Part shown: in pieces, positions 1-7,346 of the stretch
Position numbering within the stretch: position 1 is the first letter of the stretch
Layout of the letters: every line of letters starts with the position of its first letter
Assembly: GCF_001425705.1 (NCBI RefSeq)
Contig: NZ_LMDC01000028.1
Location: 16,504 to 80,503, forward strand
Direction of reading: 5' to 3'
Length of the DNA stretch: 64,000 bases
Origin: Pelomonas sp. Root1217
Lineage (GTDB): Bacteria > Pseudomonadota > Gammaproteobacteria > Burkholderiales > Burkholderiaceae_C
Notes under the pieces: model-generated
The model's input: the letters and a program-made list of their open reading frames with translations, nothing else
Database searches by the model: none
What the model was told of the DNA's origin: nothing
Made by a program: the position numbers and the translations under genes

Positions 1-259
1 CCACGGCCACATCGGCGGCATGGACGTGTGCGCGCAGGCGCTGCTGATCGCCGAGAAGATGATCAACGACGGACGGCTGAAAGCCGCCGTGGACAGCCGC
101 TACGCCGGCTGGGACGCGGCTGCCGGCCAGGACATCCTCAACGGCCGACGCTCGCTCAACGACCTGGCTGAGCAGGTGCTCATTGCCAACACCGACGTGG
201 CCCCCGTGTCCGGCCGCCAGGAGGTCTTCGAGAACCTGGTCAATCGCTTCTGTGGTTGA
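1..259 (+). CDS. xylA: Xylose isomerase, C-terminal fragment
   Basis: Only the last 86 or so residues are present; the start lies before the window and the reading frame is open from base 2. Xylose isomerase converts D-xylose to D-xylulose in the cytoplasm, the entry step to the pentose phosphate pathway. The visible part, beginning HGHIGGMD and ending ENLVNRFCG, has the layout of the Proteobacterial XylA C-terminus as I know it: an IGGMD segment, a long helix, a GWD..GQDIL..RRSLNDL helix, then SGRQE.LENLVN. It lies just upstream of glycosidase genes, which fits pentose release from plant polysaccharide. The identification rests on similarity to the E. coli-type protein recalled from memory. 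Confidence 0.88.
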   Translation, partial: HGHIGGMDVCAQALLIAEKMINDGRLKAAVDSRYAGWDAAAGQDILNGRRSLNDLAEQVLIANTDVAPVSGRQEVFENLVNRFCG

Positions 260-382
260 ACCTCGCAAACCGGAGCCATCTCGATGACTTGCATCAGCCC
301 GCATCTGACCGATTTCATTCGCGGCGTCGCGGCCTCCTGCCAGCAGCTCGGATTTGAAGAGCCCACGGAGTTGAATACCAGT

Positions 383-412
383 TTCGCGGGCGGTCATTGC
401 CGCCCAGGCGAA
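383..412 (+). terminator. Possible xylA terminator hairpin
   Basis: GGGCGG (388-393) pairs with CCGCCC (400-405) around a TCATTG loop. TTCGC and GCGAA extend the stem on either side with a two-base bulge. There is no following T-run, so intrinsic termination is uncertain. The 260-501 gap holds no other convincing gene. Confidence 0.3.
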
Positions 413-501
413 CCGAAAACCGTCGTGACCACGCCGCCGCTCGTCGCATCGCCTGTCAGGGCGATGTCACTTTGAGCGCCCGCCCCGCTCCAAAACAGAC
501 C

Positions 502-2151
502 ATGATGAAAAAGACTGTCCTCGTCGCTTCTCTGCTCGCCGCCATGCTGGCCCTGCCAGCCGGCGCTGCCGAGCTTCCTCGTCTGGTTCAGCGTGACGGG
601 CACCATGCCTTGCTGGTGGACGGTAAGCCCTTCCTCATGCTCGGCGCCCAAGCGCACAACTCCAGCAACTACCCCCGCGCCCTCAGCAAGGTGTGGAACG
701 CGGCCAAGGACGCACACACCAACACAGTGCTGATGCCCGTGGCCTGGGAGCAAGTCGAGCCTGAGGAAGGCCACTTCGACTTCAGCTTCGTCGACACCCT
801 CGTCAAGGAGGCGCGTCAGAACAAGCAGCATCTCGTGCTGCTGTGGTTCGCAACCTGGAAGAACACCAGCGCCGCCTACACGCCCGCCTGGGTGAAGCTC
901 AACCCGAAGCGCTTCCCGGCCATGCTGGACCGCGATGGCAAGCCGAGCTACTGCCTCAGCCCCTTCGGCGAGGAGACGCTCAGGGCCGACAAGCGCGCCT
1001 TCGTTGCGCTGATGACGCACCTGAAGAAGATCGACGCTGACAAGCACACCGTGCTGATGGTGCAGGTCGAGAACGAGGTTGGCACCTATGGCCTGGTGCG
1101 CGACTTCTCTCCCGTCGCGCAGGCCGCCTTCGAGCAGCCCGTGCCGGCCGCCGTGCTCGCCCGCCAGAAGCCGGTAGCGGCCGCTTCAGTCGCTACGTCA
1201 GGCACCTGGCGTGAGGTCTACGGCGACTATGCCGACGAGTACTTCCATGCCTGGGCCAAGGCCCGCTACATCGGCGACATCGCCAAAGCCGGGCGCGCCG
1301 TGTACGACCTGCCGATGTACGTCAACAACGCGCTGCGCGACGCGCTGGAACAACCACCCAAACCCTGGAAGAACAACTTCGCCAGCGGCGGACCGGGTTG
1401 GGACGTCATCGACATCTACAAGGCCGCCGCGCCCGCCATCGACATCGTCGCACCCGACATCTACACCTCGGGGTCCGAGGCGATCCTGGCCAATCTGCGA
1501 CTCTTCCAGCGCAAGGACAACGCGCTGTGGATTCCCGAGATCGGCAATGCCGAGGGCTATGCGCGCTGGATCTACGCCGCCCTGGGTCGCGGTGCTCTCG
1601 GGGTAGCGCCCTTCGGCCTGGACTACTTCAACTACAGCAACTACCCGCTTGGCTCACCGCGCACCGACAAGGGCATGGCCGAGCCCTTCGCACGCGTCTT
1701 CGGCGCCTTCCAGCCGGTGCAGCGCCAGTGGGCGCAGTGGGCCTTCGAGGGCCGCACGCGCGGCGCTGCCGAGGGAGACGACCGTAAGCCGCAGACGCTG
1801 GAACTACCGGGCGGCTGGGTCGCCAAGCTCAACTACCGCCAATGGCAGTTCGGCGAGATCGCTATGGACAGCAACGAGAAGCGTCCGGCCGGCACAGAGC
1901 AGCCCGGCGGCGGCGTCGCCATTGCGCAGATCGCCGATGACGAGTTCCTTATCGTCGGCCAGCGCACCCGCGTTCGCATCGAGCCAGGCCCCGGCGTGAG
2001 CGGCTTCATGCTGCGCGCCGAGGAAGGCAGTTTCGACGACAAGGGCCGCTGGCAGATGGAGCGCGTCTGGAACGGCGACCAGGTGGACCACGGCCTGAAC
2101 CTGACGCCAGAGCCCATCATGCTCAAGGTCAGAATGGCGCGCACGCGCTGA
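502..2151 (+). CDS. GH35-type beta-galactosidase (DUF5597-type), secreted
   Basis: Predicted exported glycoside hydrolase of about 549 residues, probably removing terminal beta-galactose or related residues from plant oligosaccharides in the periplasm. The start at 502 (or the next codon, 505) places a clear signal peptide first: MMKK, a hydrophobic run, then PAGAAE. A longer upstream frame to 397 exists but would put a charged segment before the signal peptide. The fold is a TIM barrel. QVENEVG near residues 188-194 contains the candidate acid/base Glu192, and IPEIGNAEG contains the candidate nucleophile Glu346. The C-terminus, after about residue 440, matches the beta-rich accessory domain seen in GH35 proteins carrying DUF5597. 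It faces the halogenase genes convergently. Substrate specificity cannot be read from the sequence. Confidence 0.85.
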   Translation: MMKKTVLVASLLAAMLALPAGAAELPRLVQRDGHHALLVDGKPFLMLGAQAHNSSNYPRALSKVWNAAKDAHTNTVLMPVAWEQVEPEEGHFDFSFVDTLVKEARQNKQHLVLLWFATWKNTSAAYTPAWVKLNPKRFPAMLDRDGKPSYCLSPFGEETLRADKRAFVALMTHLKKIDADKHTVLMVQVENEVGTYGLVRDFSPVAQAAFEQPVPAAVLARQKPVAAASVATSGTWREVYGDYADEYFHAWAKARYIGDIAKAGRAVYDLPMYVNNALRDALEQPPKPWKNNFASGGPGWDVIDIYKAAAPAIDIVAPDIYTSGSEAILANLRLFQRKDNALWIPEIGNAEGYARWIYAALGRGALGVAPFGLDYFNYSNYPLGSPRTDKGMAEPFARVFGAFQPVQRQWAQWAFEGRTRGAAEGDDRKPQTLELPGGWVAKLNYRQWQFGEIAMDSNEKRPAGTEQPGGGVAIAQIADDEFLIVGQRTRVRIEPGPGVSGFMLRAEEGSFDDKGRWQMERVWNGDQVDHGLNLTPEPIMLKVRMARTR

Positions 2152-2153
2152 AC

Positions 2154-2181
2154 GCTGACGCGGCATGAATGCCGCGTCAGC
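2154..2181. terminator. Bidirectional terminator hairpin between convergent genes
   Basis: GCTGACGCGGCAT (2154-2166) is perfectly complementary to ATGCCGCGTCAGC (2169-2181) with a two-base centre. The hairpin fills the gap between the stop codons of the GH35 gene and the first halogenase gene, as expected for a shared terminator. No clear T-run follows on either strand. Confidence 0.55.
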
Positions 2182-2187
2182 CTGGCC

Positions 2188-3663
2188 TCATCCCAGCATC
2201 TTTTGCAGGGTGAGATGGTGCAGCGGCATGCGCTCCACCGAGGCGGCGATCGCCTGCTGGCGGCTGCGCAGCGCTCGCCCTGCGCGCTCGCCCGGGATCT
2301 CTTCGCACACCGGATCGTGCCGCTCGGGCCAGTAGTCCATGCCGGCATAGATGGCCAGCCAGCTGGGTGCGTAGAAGGGGTCTTCGTCGTACTCGTGCAG
2401 CACGCCGAAGCGGCGCCACAGGTCCATCCTGAAGGTCAGCGTCTCAGGCAGTTCCATGGCCGCCACGTAGCGCCACAGTTCACTGTCACGGCGCCGGGTC
2501 AGGTGGTAATGCAGGATGATGAAGTCGCGCACTCGCGTGAAGCGCCGCATGACGAGTTCGTTGAACCGTGCGGGGTCCGACGCGTCGAGCGGGCGCCCGG
2601 CCGTCAGCGATGACATCAGCCGAAAGATGCCGTCCTGGATGAGAAAAATGCTGGTGGACTCCAGCGGCTCCAGGAAGCCCGCCGACAGGCCGATGGCCAC
2701 GACGTTGTGCACCCAGAAGCGCTCGTGGTGGCCGGTGGTGAAGCGCAGCAGCCGCGGCTCGACCAGCGGCTTGCCGTCCAGCCGGGCCAGCAGTTGCTCG
2801 CGCGCGCGGTCCTCGTCGATGAAGCGGCTGGAAAAGACATGGCCATGGCCGGTACGGTTCTGCAATGGGATGCGCCAGGCCCAGCCCCCCTCCAGCGCCG
2901 TGGCTTGCGTGTAGGGCGTGAGTTCCTCGCCGGTGCGCTCGCAGGGGCAGGCCCAGGCGCGGTCCACGGGCAACCAGTGGCTGAAGTCGACGAAGGGCTC
3001 GCTCAGCGCACCGCCCAGCAGCAGCGAGCGAAAGCCCGAGCAGTCGACGAATAGATCGCCCTCGATGCGGCGGCCGTCGTCCAACTGCAAGGCGGCCACG
3101 CCGCCATCGGGGCGGCGCAGCACCTCGACAATCCGCCCCTGCGTGTGCCGTGCGCCGCGCTGCATGGCCAGCTTGCGCAGGAGGGCGCCGTACTGGATGG
3201 CATCGAAGTGGTAGGCGTATTTGAATTCCTCGCGCCCGTCTTCCTGCAGGCCAAAGCGGCCATTCATCGCCATCACCGTCGGCAGGCACTGCAGGCCCAG
3301 AGGCTCCGTCTGCCCCATGCGGCGGTGCTGGGCCCACAAGGTCTGCGCCCCGGTCAGATTGCCGAACTCGCCGAAGGTGTGGAAGTAGTCCTTGCCAGGC
3401 TCCAGCCAATCGCGGAAACGTGCGCCCAGCTTGTAGGCGCCGTTCGTTGCCCGCAGGAAATCGCGTTCGTCGATGCCGATGAGCTGGTTGTAATCGCGGA
3501 TAGAGGGAAAGGTCGCTTCGCCGACACCGACGATGCCGATCTCTTCGGACTCGACGACCTCCACGATGGCACGTCCCTTCAACCCGGTGACCAGGGCCGC
3601 CGCCGTCATCCAGCCGGCGCTGCCGCCGCCCACGACGACGATGCGATCAAACTTCTGCGACAT
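2188..3663 (-). CDS. Flavin-dependent tryptophan halogenase family protein (copy A)
   Basis: Family members are FADH2-dependent halogenases that make hypohalous acid and pass it through a tunnel to an active-site lysine. Visible hallmarks: the FAD-binding GGGSAGW (residues 12-18), candidate catalytic Lys78 in AYKLG, GWAWRIPL matching the family WxWxIP motif, and a FLEPLESTS segment whose Glu-Ser pair corresponds to the chloride/active-site region. Length (491 residues) is normal. I chose the start at 3663 because AAGGA precedes it and it matches the copy B start (MSQKFD); 3672 is an alternative. The gene is 30 bases downstream of copy B on the same strand, in an operon with GH51. The real substrate is unlikely to be free tryptophan given the sugar context, but that is inference. 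Confidence 0.87.
   Translation of the reverse strand: MSQKFDRIVVVGGGSAGWMTAAALVTGLKGRAIVEVVESEEIGIVGVGEATFPSIRDYNQLIGIDERDFLRATNGAYKLGARFRDWLEPGKDYFHTFGEFGNLTGAQTLWAQHRRMGQTEPLGLQCLPTVMAMNGRFGLQEDGREEFKYAYHFDAIQYGALLRKLAMQRGARHTQGRIVEVLRRPDGGVAALQLDDGRRIEGDLFVDCSGFRSLLLGGALSEPFVDFSHWLPVDRAWACPCERTGEELTPYTQATALEGGWAWRIPLQNRTGHGHVFSSRFIDEDRAREQLLARLDGKPLVEPRLLRFTTGHHERFWVHNVVAIGLSAGFLEPLESTSIFLIQDGIFRLMSSLTAGRPLDASDPARFNELVMRRFTRVRDFIILHYHLTRRRDSELWRYVAAMELPETLTFRMDLWRRFGVLHEYDEDPFYAPSWLAIYAGMDYWPERHDPVCEEIPGERAGRALRSRQQAIAASVERMPLHHLTLQKMLG
2632..3223 (-). repeat. Near-identical halogenase block, copy A
   Basis: This central block aligns without gaps to 4138-4729 at a constant offset of 1506 bases. 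I count five amino acid differences in 199 residues, while the gene ends on both sides are much more diverged. This looks like a recent duplication followed by gene conversion. Confidence 0.8.
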
Positions 3664-3693
3664 GGCAGACATCCTTCAGTGCATGAACACGGA

Positions 3694-5166
3694 TCAACCC
3701 AGCACCTGCTTCAGCATGCGATGGTGCTGGGGCATGCGCTCCACCGAGGCGGCGATGGCGGCGCGGCGACGGCTCAGCACAAGCGCCGCGCGCTCGGCTG
3801 GGACCTCGGCGAACACCGGGTCGTCGCGTTCCGGCCAGTGGTCCATGCCGGCATGAATGGCCAGCCAGCTGGTCGCGTCGAAGCTCTCTTCGTCCTGCAT
3901 GTGCAGCACGCCGCACTCGCGCCACAGCGCCAGCTTGTAGGCCAGCGTCTCGGGCAGCTCCATCGTCGCCACATGGCGCCACAGTTCGCTGTCGCGGCGG
4001 CGGGTCAGACAGTAGTGCAGGATGATGAAATCGCGGATGCGCGAGAAGCGGCGCGCGGAGCCGTCGTTGACAAGGGCCAGCTCGTCCTCGTGCAAAGGCC
4101 TGCCGGCCATGAGTGCCGTCATCAGCCGGTCGATGCCATCCTGGATGAGGTAGATGCTGGTCGACTCCAGCGGCTCCAGGAAGCCCGCTGACAGGCCGAT
4201 GGCCACGACGTTGTGCACCCAGAAGCGCTCGCGGTGTCCCGTGGTGAAGCGCAGCAGCCGCGGCTCGACCAGCGGCTTGCCGTCTAGCCGGGCCAGCAGT
4301 TGCTCGCGCGCGCGGTCCTCGTCGATGAAGCGGCTGGAAAAGACGTGGCCATGGCCGGTGCGGTTCTGCAATGGGATGCGCCAGGCCCAGCCCGCCTCCA
4401 GCGCCGTGGCCTGGGTGTAGGGGGTGAGTTCCTCGCCGGTGCGCTCGCAGGGGCAGGCCCAGGCACGATCCACCGGCAACCAGTGGCTGAAGTCGACGAA
4501 GGGCTCACCCAGCGCACCGCCCAGCAGCAGCGAGCGAAAACCCGAGCAGTCAACGAACAGATCGCCCTCGATGCGGCGGCCGTCGTCCAGCTGCAATGCG
4601 GCCACCCCGCCATCGGGGCGGCGCAGCACCTCGACGATGCGCCCCTGCGTGTGCCGCGCGCCGCGCTGCATGGCCAGCTTGCGCAGGAAGGCGCCGTACT
4701 GGATGGCATCGAAGTGATAGGCGTACTTGAAATGCGCCTGCTCCTGGGGCAACACAAAGCGGCCCTTCATCGCCATCACCGTCGGCAAACACTGCACGCC
4801 CAGCGGCAGGCCCTTTTCCAGGCGCCGGTGCTGGGGCCAGAGCGTCTGCGACCCGAACAGGTTGCCGAAATGCCCGAAGGTGTGGAAGTAGTCGTGCCCC
4901 TGCGCCAGCCAATCGCAGAAGCGGATGCCCAGCTTGTAGGTGCCTTGGGTGGCGCGAAGGAACTCGGCCTCGTCGATGCCCACGCGCCGGTTGTAGTCGC
5001 GGATGGAGGGGAAGGTGGCTTCGCCGACGCCGATGATGCCGATGTCCTCCGACTCGACCACCTCCACGCCGGCGCGCCCCTTCAGCCCGGTGGCCAGGGC
5101 CGTGGCCGTCATCCAGCCGGCGCTGCCGCCGCCCACGACGACGATGCGGTCAAACTTTTGCGACAT
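3694..5166 (-). CDS. Flavin-dependent tryptophan halogenase family protein (copy B)
   Basis: Paralogue of the next gene downstream with the same hallmarks: GGGSAGW at residues 12-18, Lys78 in TYKLG, GWAWRIPL, and FLEPLESTS. It is about 490 residues long. The start at 5166 is chosen because GGAG lies seven bases before it and the protein then begins MSQKFDRIVVVGGG like copy A; an in-frame ATG at 5187 would add seven residues. It lies 46 bases after the GH51 stop, in the same direction, so the two are probably co-transcribed. N-terminal residues up to about 145 and the C-terminal 130 residues differ clearly from copy A, suggesting different partners or substrates around a shared catalytic core. 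A flavin reductase, which these enzymes require, is not encoded nearby. Confidence 0.87.
   Translation of the reverse strand: MSQKFDRIVVVGGGSAGWMTATALATGLKGRAGVEVVESEDIGIIGVGEATFPSIRDYNRRVGIDEAEFLRATQGTYKLGIRFCDWLAQGHDYFHTFGHFGNLFGSQTLWPQHRRLEKGLPLGVQCLPTVMAMKGRFVLPQEQAHFKYAYHFDAIQYGAFLRKLAMQRGARHTQGRIVEVLRRPDGGVAALQLDDGRRIEGDLFVDCSGFRSLLLGGALGEPFVDFSHWLPVDRAWACPCERTGEELTPYTQATALEAGWAWRIPLQNRTGHGHVFSSRFIDEDRAREQLLARLDGKPLVEPRLLRFTTGHRERFWVHNVVAIGLSAGFLEPLESTSIYLIQDGIDRLMTALMAGRPLHEDELALVNDGSARRFSRIRDFIILHYCLTRRRDSELWRHVATMELPETLAYKLALWRECGVLHMQDEESFDATSWLAIHAGMDHWPERDDPVFAEVPAERAALVLSRRRAAIAASVERMPQHHRMLKQVLG
4138..4729 (-). repeat. Near-identical halogenase block, copy B
   Basis: Partner of the block at 2632-3223; gap-free alignment at a 1506-base offset covering the FAD-domain middle, GWAWRIPL and FLEPLESTS segments. 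Confidence 0.8.
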
Positions 5167-5212
5167 GGGAATGCTCCGGATCGTCAACGGGGGTGGGCAT
5201 CACGGCGAGACG

Positions 5213-7204
5213 TCACTGCGCATCGAACTCGAGCACGGCCACCGAGTACGCCGGCAAGGTGATCACGAAGTCGCGCGAGATGCCCTTGAACTCGCTGGCC
5301 TTGGGGACGACGCGCGTGGGTTCGTCCAGCGAATTGCCGGCATCGGGATCGGCCGAACTGAGCACGGTCAGCGTGCCGCTGTGCGCCACCTTGCCAACGC
5401 CGCTGAGCAGTACCCGCACGGGCTGCTCGGTTGCGGCGCGGCTGGCGAATTTGATCTGGATGCGGCCGCCCTTGCCTGCGGCATCCTTGCGTGTGACGAC
5501 CCAGTGCAACGACGGGAAGCTCTTGTTGTCCGTCGTCGTCCATTGCGGAATGGCGCTGCCCGTCGATTCCAGCACCACGTCGCCGCGGTGCTCGGAGAAC
5601 AGCTTTTGCACGTAGTAGGTGGGCGTGCCATAAGCCCGCAGTGCGTCGTAGCCGATCATGTTGGTGGCCCACTGCAGCGAGCGTTCACGGCTGTGGCCGG
5701 TCACCTGGCTGAGGTTGGCCAGCAGCGGCGCATAGGCCGCCATCGCCACCACGTCGGCATTGCGCTCCAGGCTGGTGAGGTAGGCGGCGTCGGCCACGGC
5801 GGCCTTCATCGTGGGCATGGGCCAGCCCTGGTGCGTAGCCCATTCGCCCACGAAGACCTTGGACTCGCTGCGCGGCCGCTTGTCGTAGTCGTTCAGGTGC
5901 TCGTACATCTGCGCCTCGCCCCAGGCATAGGTGTGCTCGTCCACCATGTCGGGCCGCTGCGAGGGTGTAGCGCTCGGGGCCATCGTCGAGATCAGCTGCA
6001 GCTGCGGGTACTTGGCCCTGATGGCCTTGTGGAAGATGGCAAAGCGCTTGTCGTAGGAGCCCGACTTGTCAAAGAAGTCTTCGTTGCCAATCTCGACGTA
6101 GCGCAGCGGGAATGGGTCCGGGTGACCGTCCTTGGCGCGCTGCGCGCCCCAGGTGGTGTTGGCGTCACCAATGATGTATTCGATTTGGTCCAGTGCCTCC
6201 TGCACATAGGGCGCGAGGTCCTCGGCTGAAGACAGGCGTTCGCCGCCCAGTGCATAGCCGGCGAAGATGTTGAGCAGCGGCTCCATCTGCAGGTCCTCGC
6301 ACCACAGCAGGAACTCCAGCATGCCCATGCCATCGGTGGACCAATAGTTCCAGGGGCTGCGGTGGCCGGGGCGCTGGGCCGGGTCGCCGATGGTCTTCTT
6401 CCACTCGAAACGCTGGGCGATGGTGTCGCCCTCGACGTAGTTGCCGCCGGGGAAACGCAGGAACTTGGGGCGCAGCGCGCCCATCATCTCCATCAGGTCG
6501 GGGCGCAGGCCGTTGGGGCGGTTCTTGTAGGTCGGCCCGAACATCGACACCTGCTGCAGCCACAGCTTGCCGGGCCGCGCCGCCGTGAGAGTGAAGACGT
6601 TGTCCCTGGACACCGCCACCCCGTCATCGGTGCGCAGCGTCAACTCGAACTTCTTCCAAACGGCGCCGACGCCCTGCACGCTGCCTGACACGATGGCCGC
6701 GCCGCTGGCCTTGGCCAGCGAAACAGTGAGCGGGCCGACATCGCCTTCGGCCTTGGCATAGAACGAGACCTTGTAGGTGGTGTCGGGCTTGACGGCGATA
6801 CCCCAGTAGCCCGGGTTGCGCAGGCCGGCGGGCTGCTGCGCCGTGGCGCTCTTGATCGTCAGCGCCAGGCTCAGGTCCAGCGCATCGTTGAGTTTCTGCT
6901 TCTTGTCGAGCTCGATCTGCGCCGCGCCGATGGGGCTCCAGTACACCGGCTCCTCCGCCTGGTAGGCATAGCCGGCCTCGCCCTTGAAGCTGCGGTTGCG
7001 GATCAGCTCACCGTAGAGGCCGCCCTCGTAGGCGAAGTTGATCTCCTCGGTCATCAGACCGTACAAGTCGGGGTTGATGCGGGCCTTGACGCGGTCGGCC
7101 GCAATGGTGATCGTGGGCGTGGCCGCTGAAGGCTGCGCGGGCGTGGCGTTGGCGCATACGGCCAGCATCAGCAGACCGAGCGTGGATGGAAAGCGGATTT
7201 GCAT
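5213..7204 (-). CDS. GH51 alpha-L-arabinofuranosidase, secreted
   Basis: Predicted to cleave alpha-L-arabinofuranosyl side chains from arabinoxylan or arabinan. The start at 7204 gives a good signal peptide (MQIRFPS, hydrophobic stretch, ATPAQ); the frame is open to 7309 but that N-terminus is not signal-like. The mature protein of about 640 residues has a carbohydrate-binding-like beta domain, then a barrel. The core starts INPDLYGLMTEEINFAYEGGLYGELIRNRSF, a typical GH51 opening. EIGNEDFF carries the acid/base Glu and VGEWATH a plausible nucleophile Glu. A beta-sandwich domain ends the protein. It follows the TonB-dependent receptor gene on the same strand with a strong hairpin between, and precedes the two halogenase genes. 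Confidence 0.88.
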   Translation of the reverse strand: MQIRFPSTLGLLMLAVCANATPAQPSAATPTITIAADRVKARINPDLYGLMTEEINFAYEGGLYGELIRNRSFKGEAGYAYQAEEPVYWSPIGAAQIELDKKQKLNDALDLSLALTIKSATAQQPAGLRNPGYWGIAVKPDTTYKVSFYAKAEGDVGPLTVSLAKASGAAIVSGSVQGVGAVWKKFELTLRTDDGVAVSRDNVFTLTAARPGKLWLQQVSMFGPTYKNRPNGLRPDLMEMMGALRPKFLRFPGGNYVEGDTIAQRFEWKKTIGDPAQRPGHRSPWNYWSTDGMGMLEFLLWCEDLQMEPLLNIFAGYALGGERLSSAEDLAPYVQEALDQIEYIIGDANTTWGAQRAKDGHPDPFPLRYVEIGNEDFFDKSGSYDKRFAIFHKAIRAKYPQLQLISTMAPSATPSQRPDMVDEHTYAWGEAQMYEHLNDYDKRPRSESKVFVGEWATHQGWPMPTMKAAVADAAYLTSLERNADVVAMAAYAPLLANLSQVTGHSRERSLQWATNMIGYDALRAYGTPTYYVQKLFSEHRGDVVLESTGSAIPQWTTTDNKSFPSLHWVVTRKDAAGKGGRIQIKFASRAATEQPVRVLLSGVGKVAHSGTLTVLSSADPDAGNSLDEPTRVVPKASEFKGISRDFVITLPAYSVAVLEFDAQ

Positions 7205-7281
7205 GCAATGAGAAGAGGCGGCGGCGCCCTTGTGAGAAGAGTTCTTGAACAGGAGCAGATTCGCTCTCCTGATGGCAAAGC

Positions 7282-7315
7282 GGCCGGATGCGAGGGCACG
7301 CCCTTGCATCCGGCC
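7282..7315 (-). terminator. Strong hairpin after the receptor gene (attenuator, processing site or terminator)
   Basis: GGCCGGATGC (7282-7291) pairs with GCATCCGGCC (7306-7315). The stem continues through a G-T pair and AGGG/CCCT to a CACG loop, about 15 pairs in all. It lies between the receptor stop and the GH51 start on the same strand. On the minus strand only a short T-rich stretch follows, so partial termination or 3'-end stabilisation of receptor mRNA is more likely than a full stop. Confidence 0.5.
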
Positions 7316-7346
7316 TCAATGAGCCGGGGCCTGGGCCCCAGCGCAA

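Noticed and set aside
284-475. A 63-codon plus-strand frame after xylA.
   Set aside because: No domain, overlaps the hairpin at 383-412 and has no clear ribosome binding site.
3145-4191. A long plus-strand frame opposite the tandem halogenases.
   Set aside because: Antisense shadow; the His/Gln/Ala-rich product has no family features, whereas both minus-strand frames carry full halogenase motifs.
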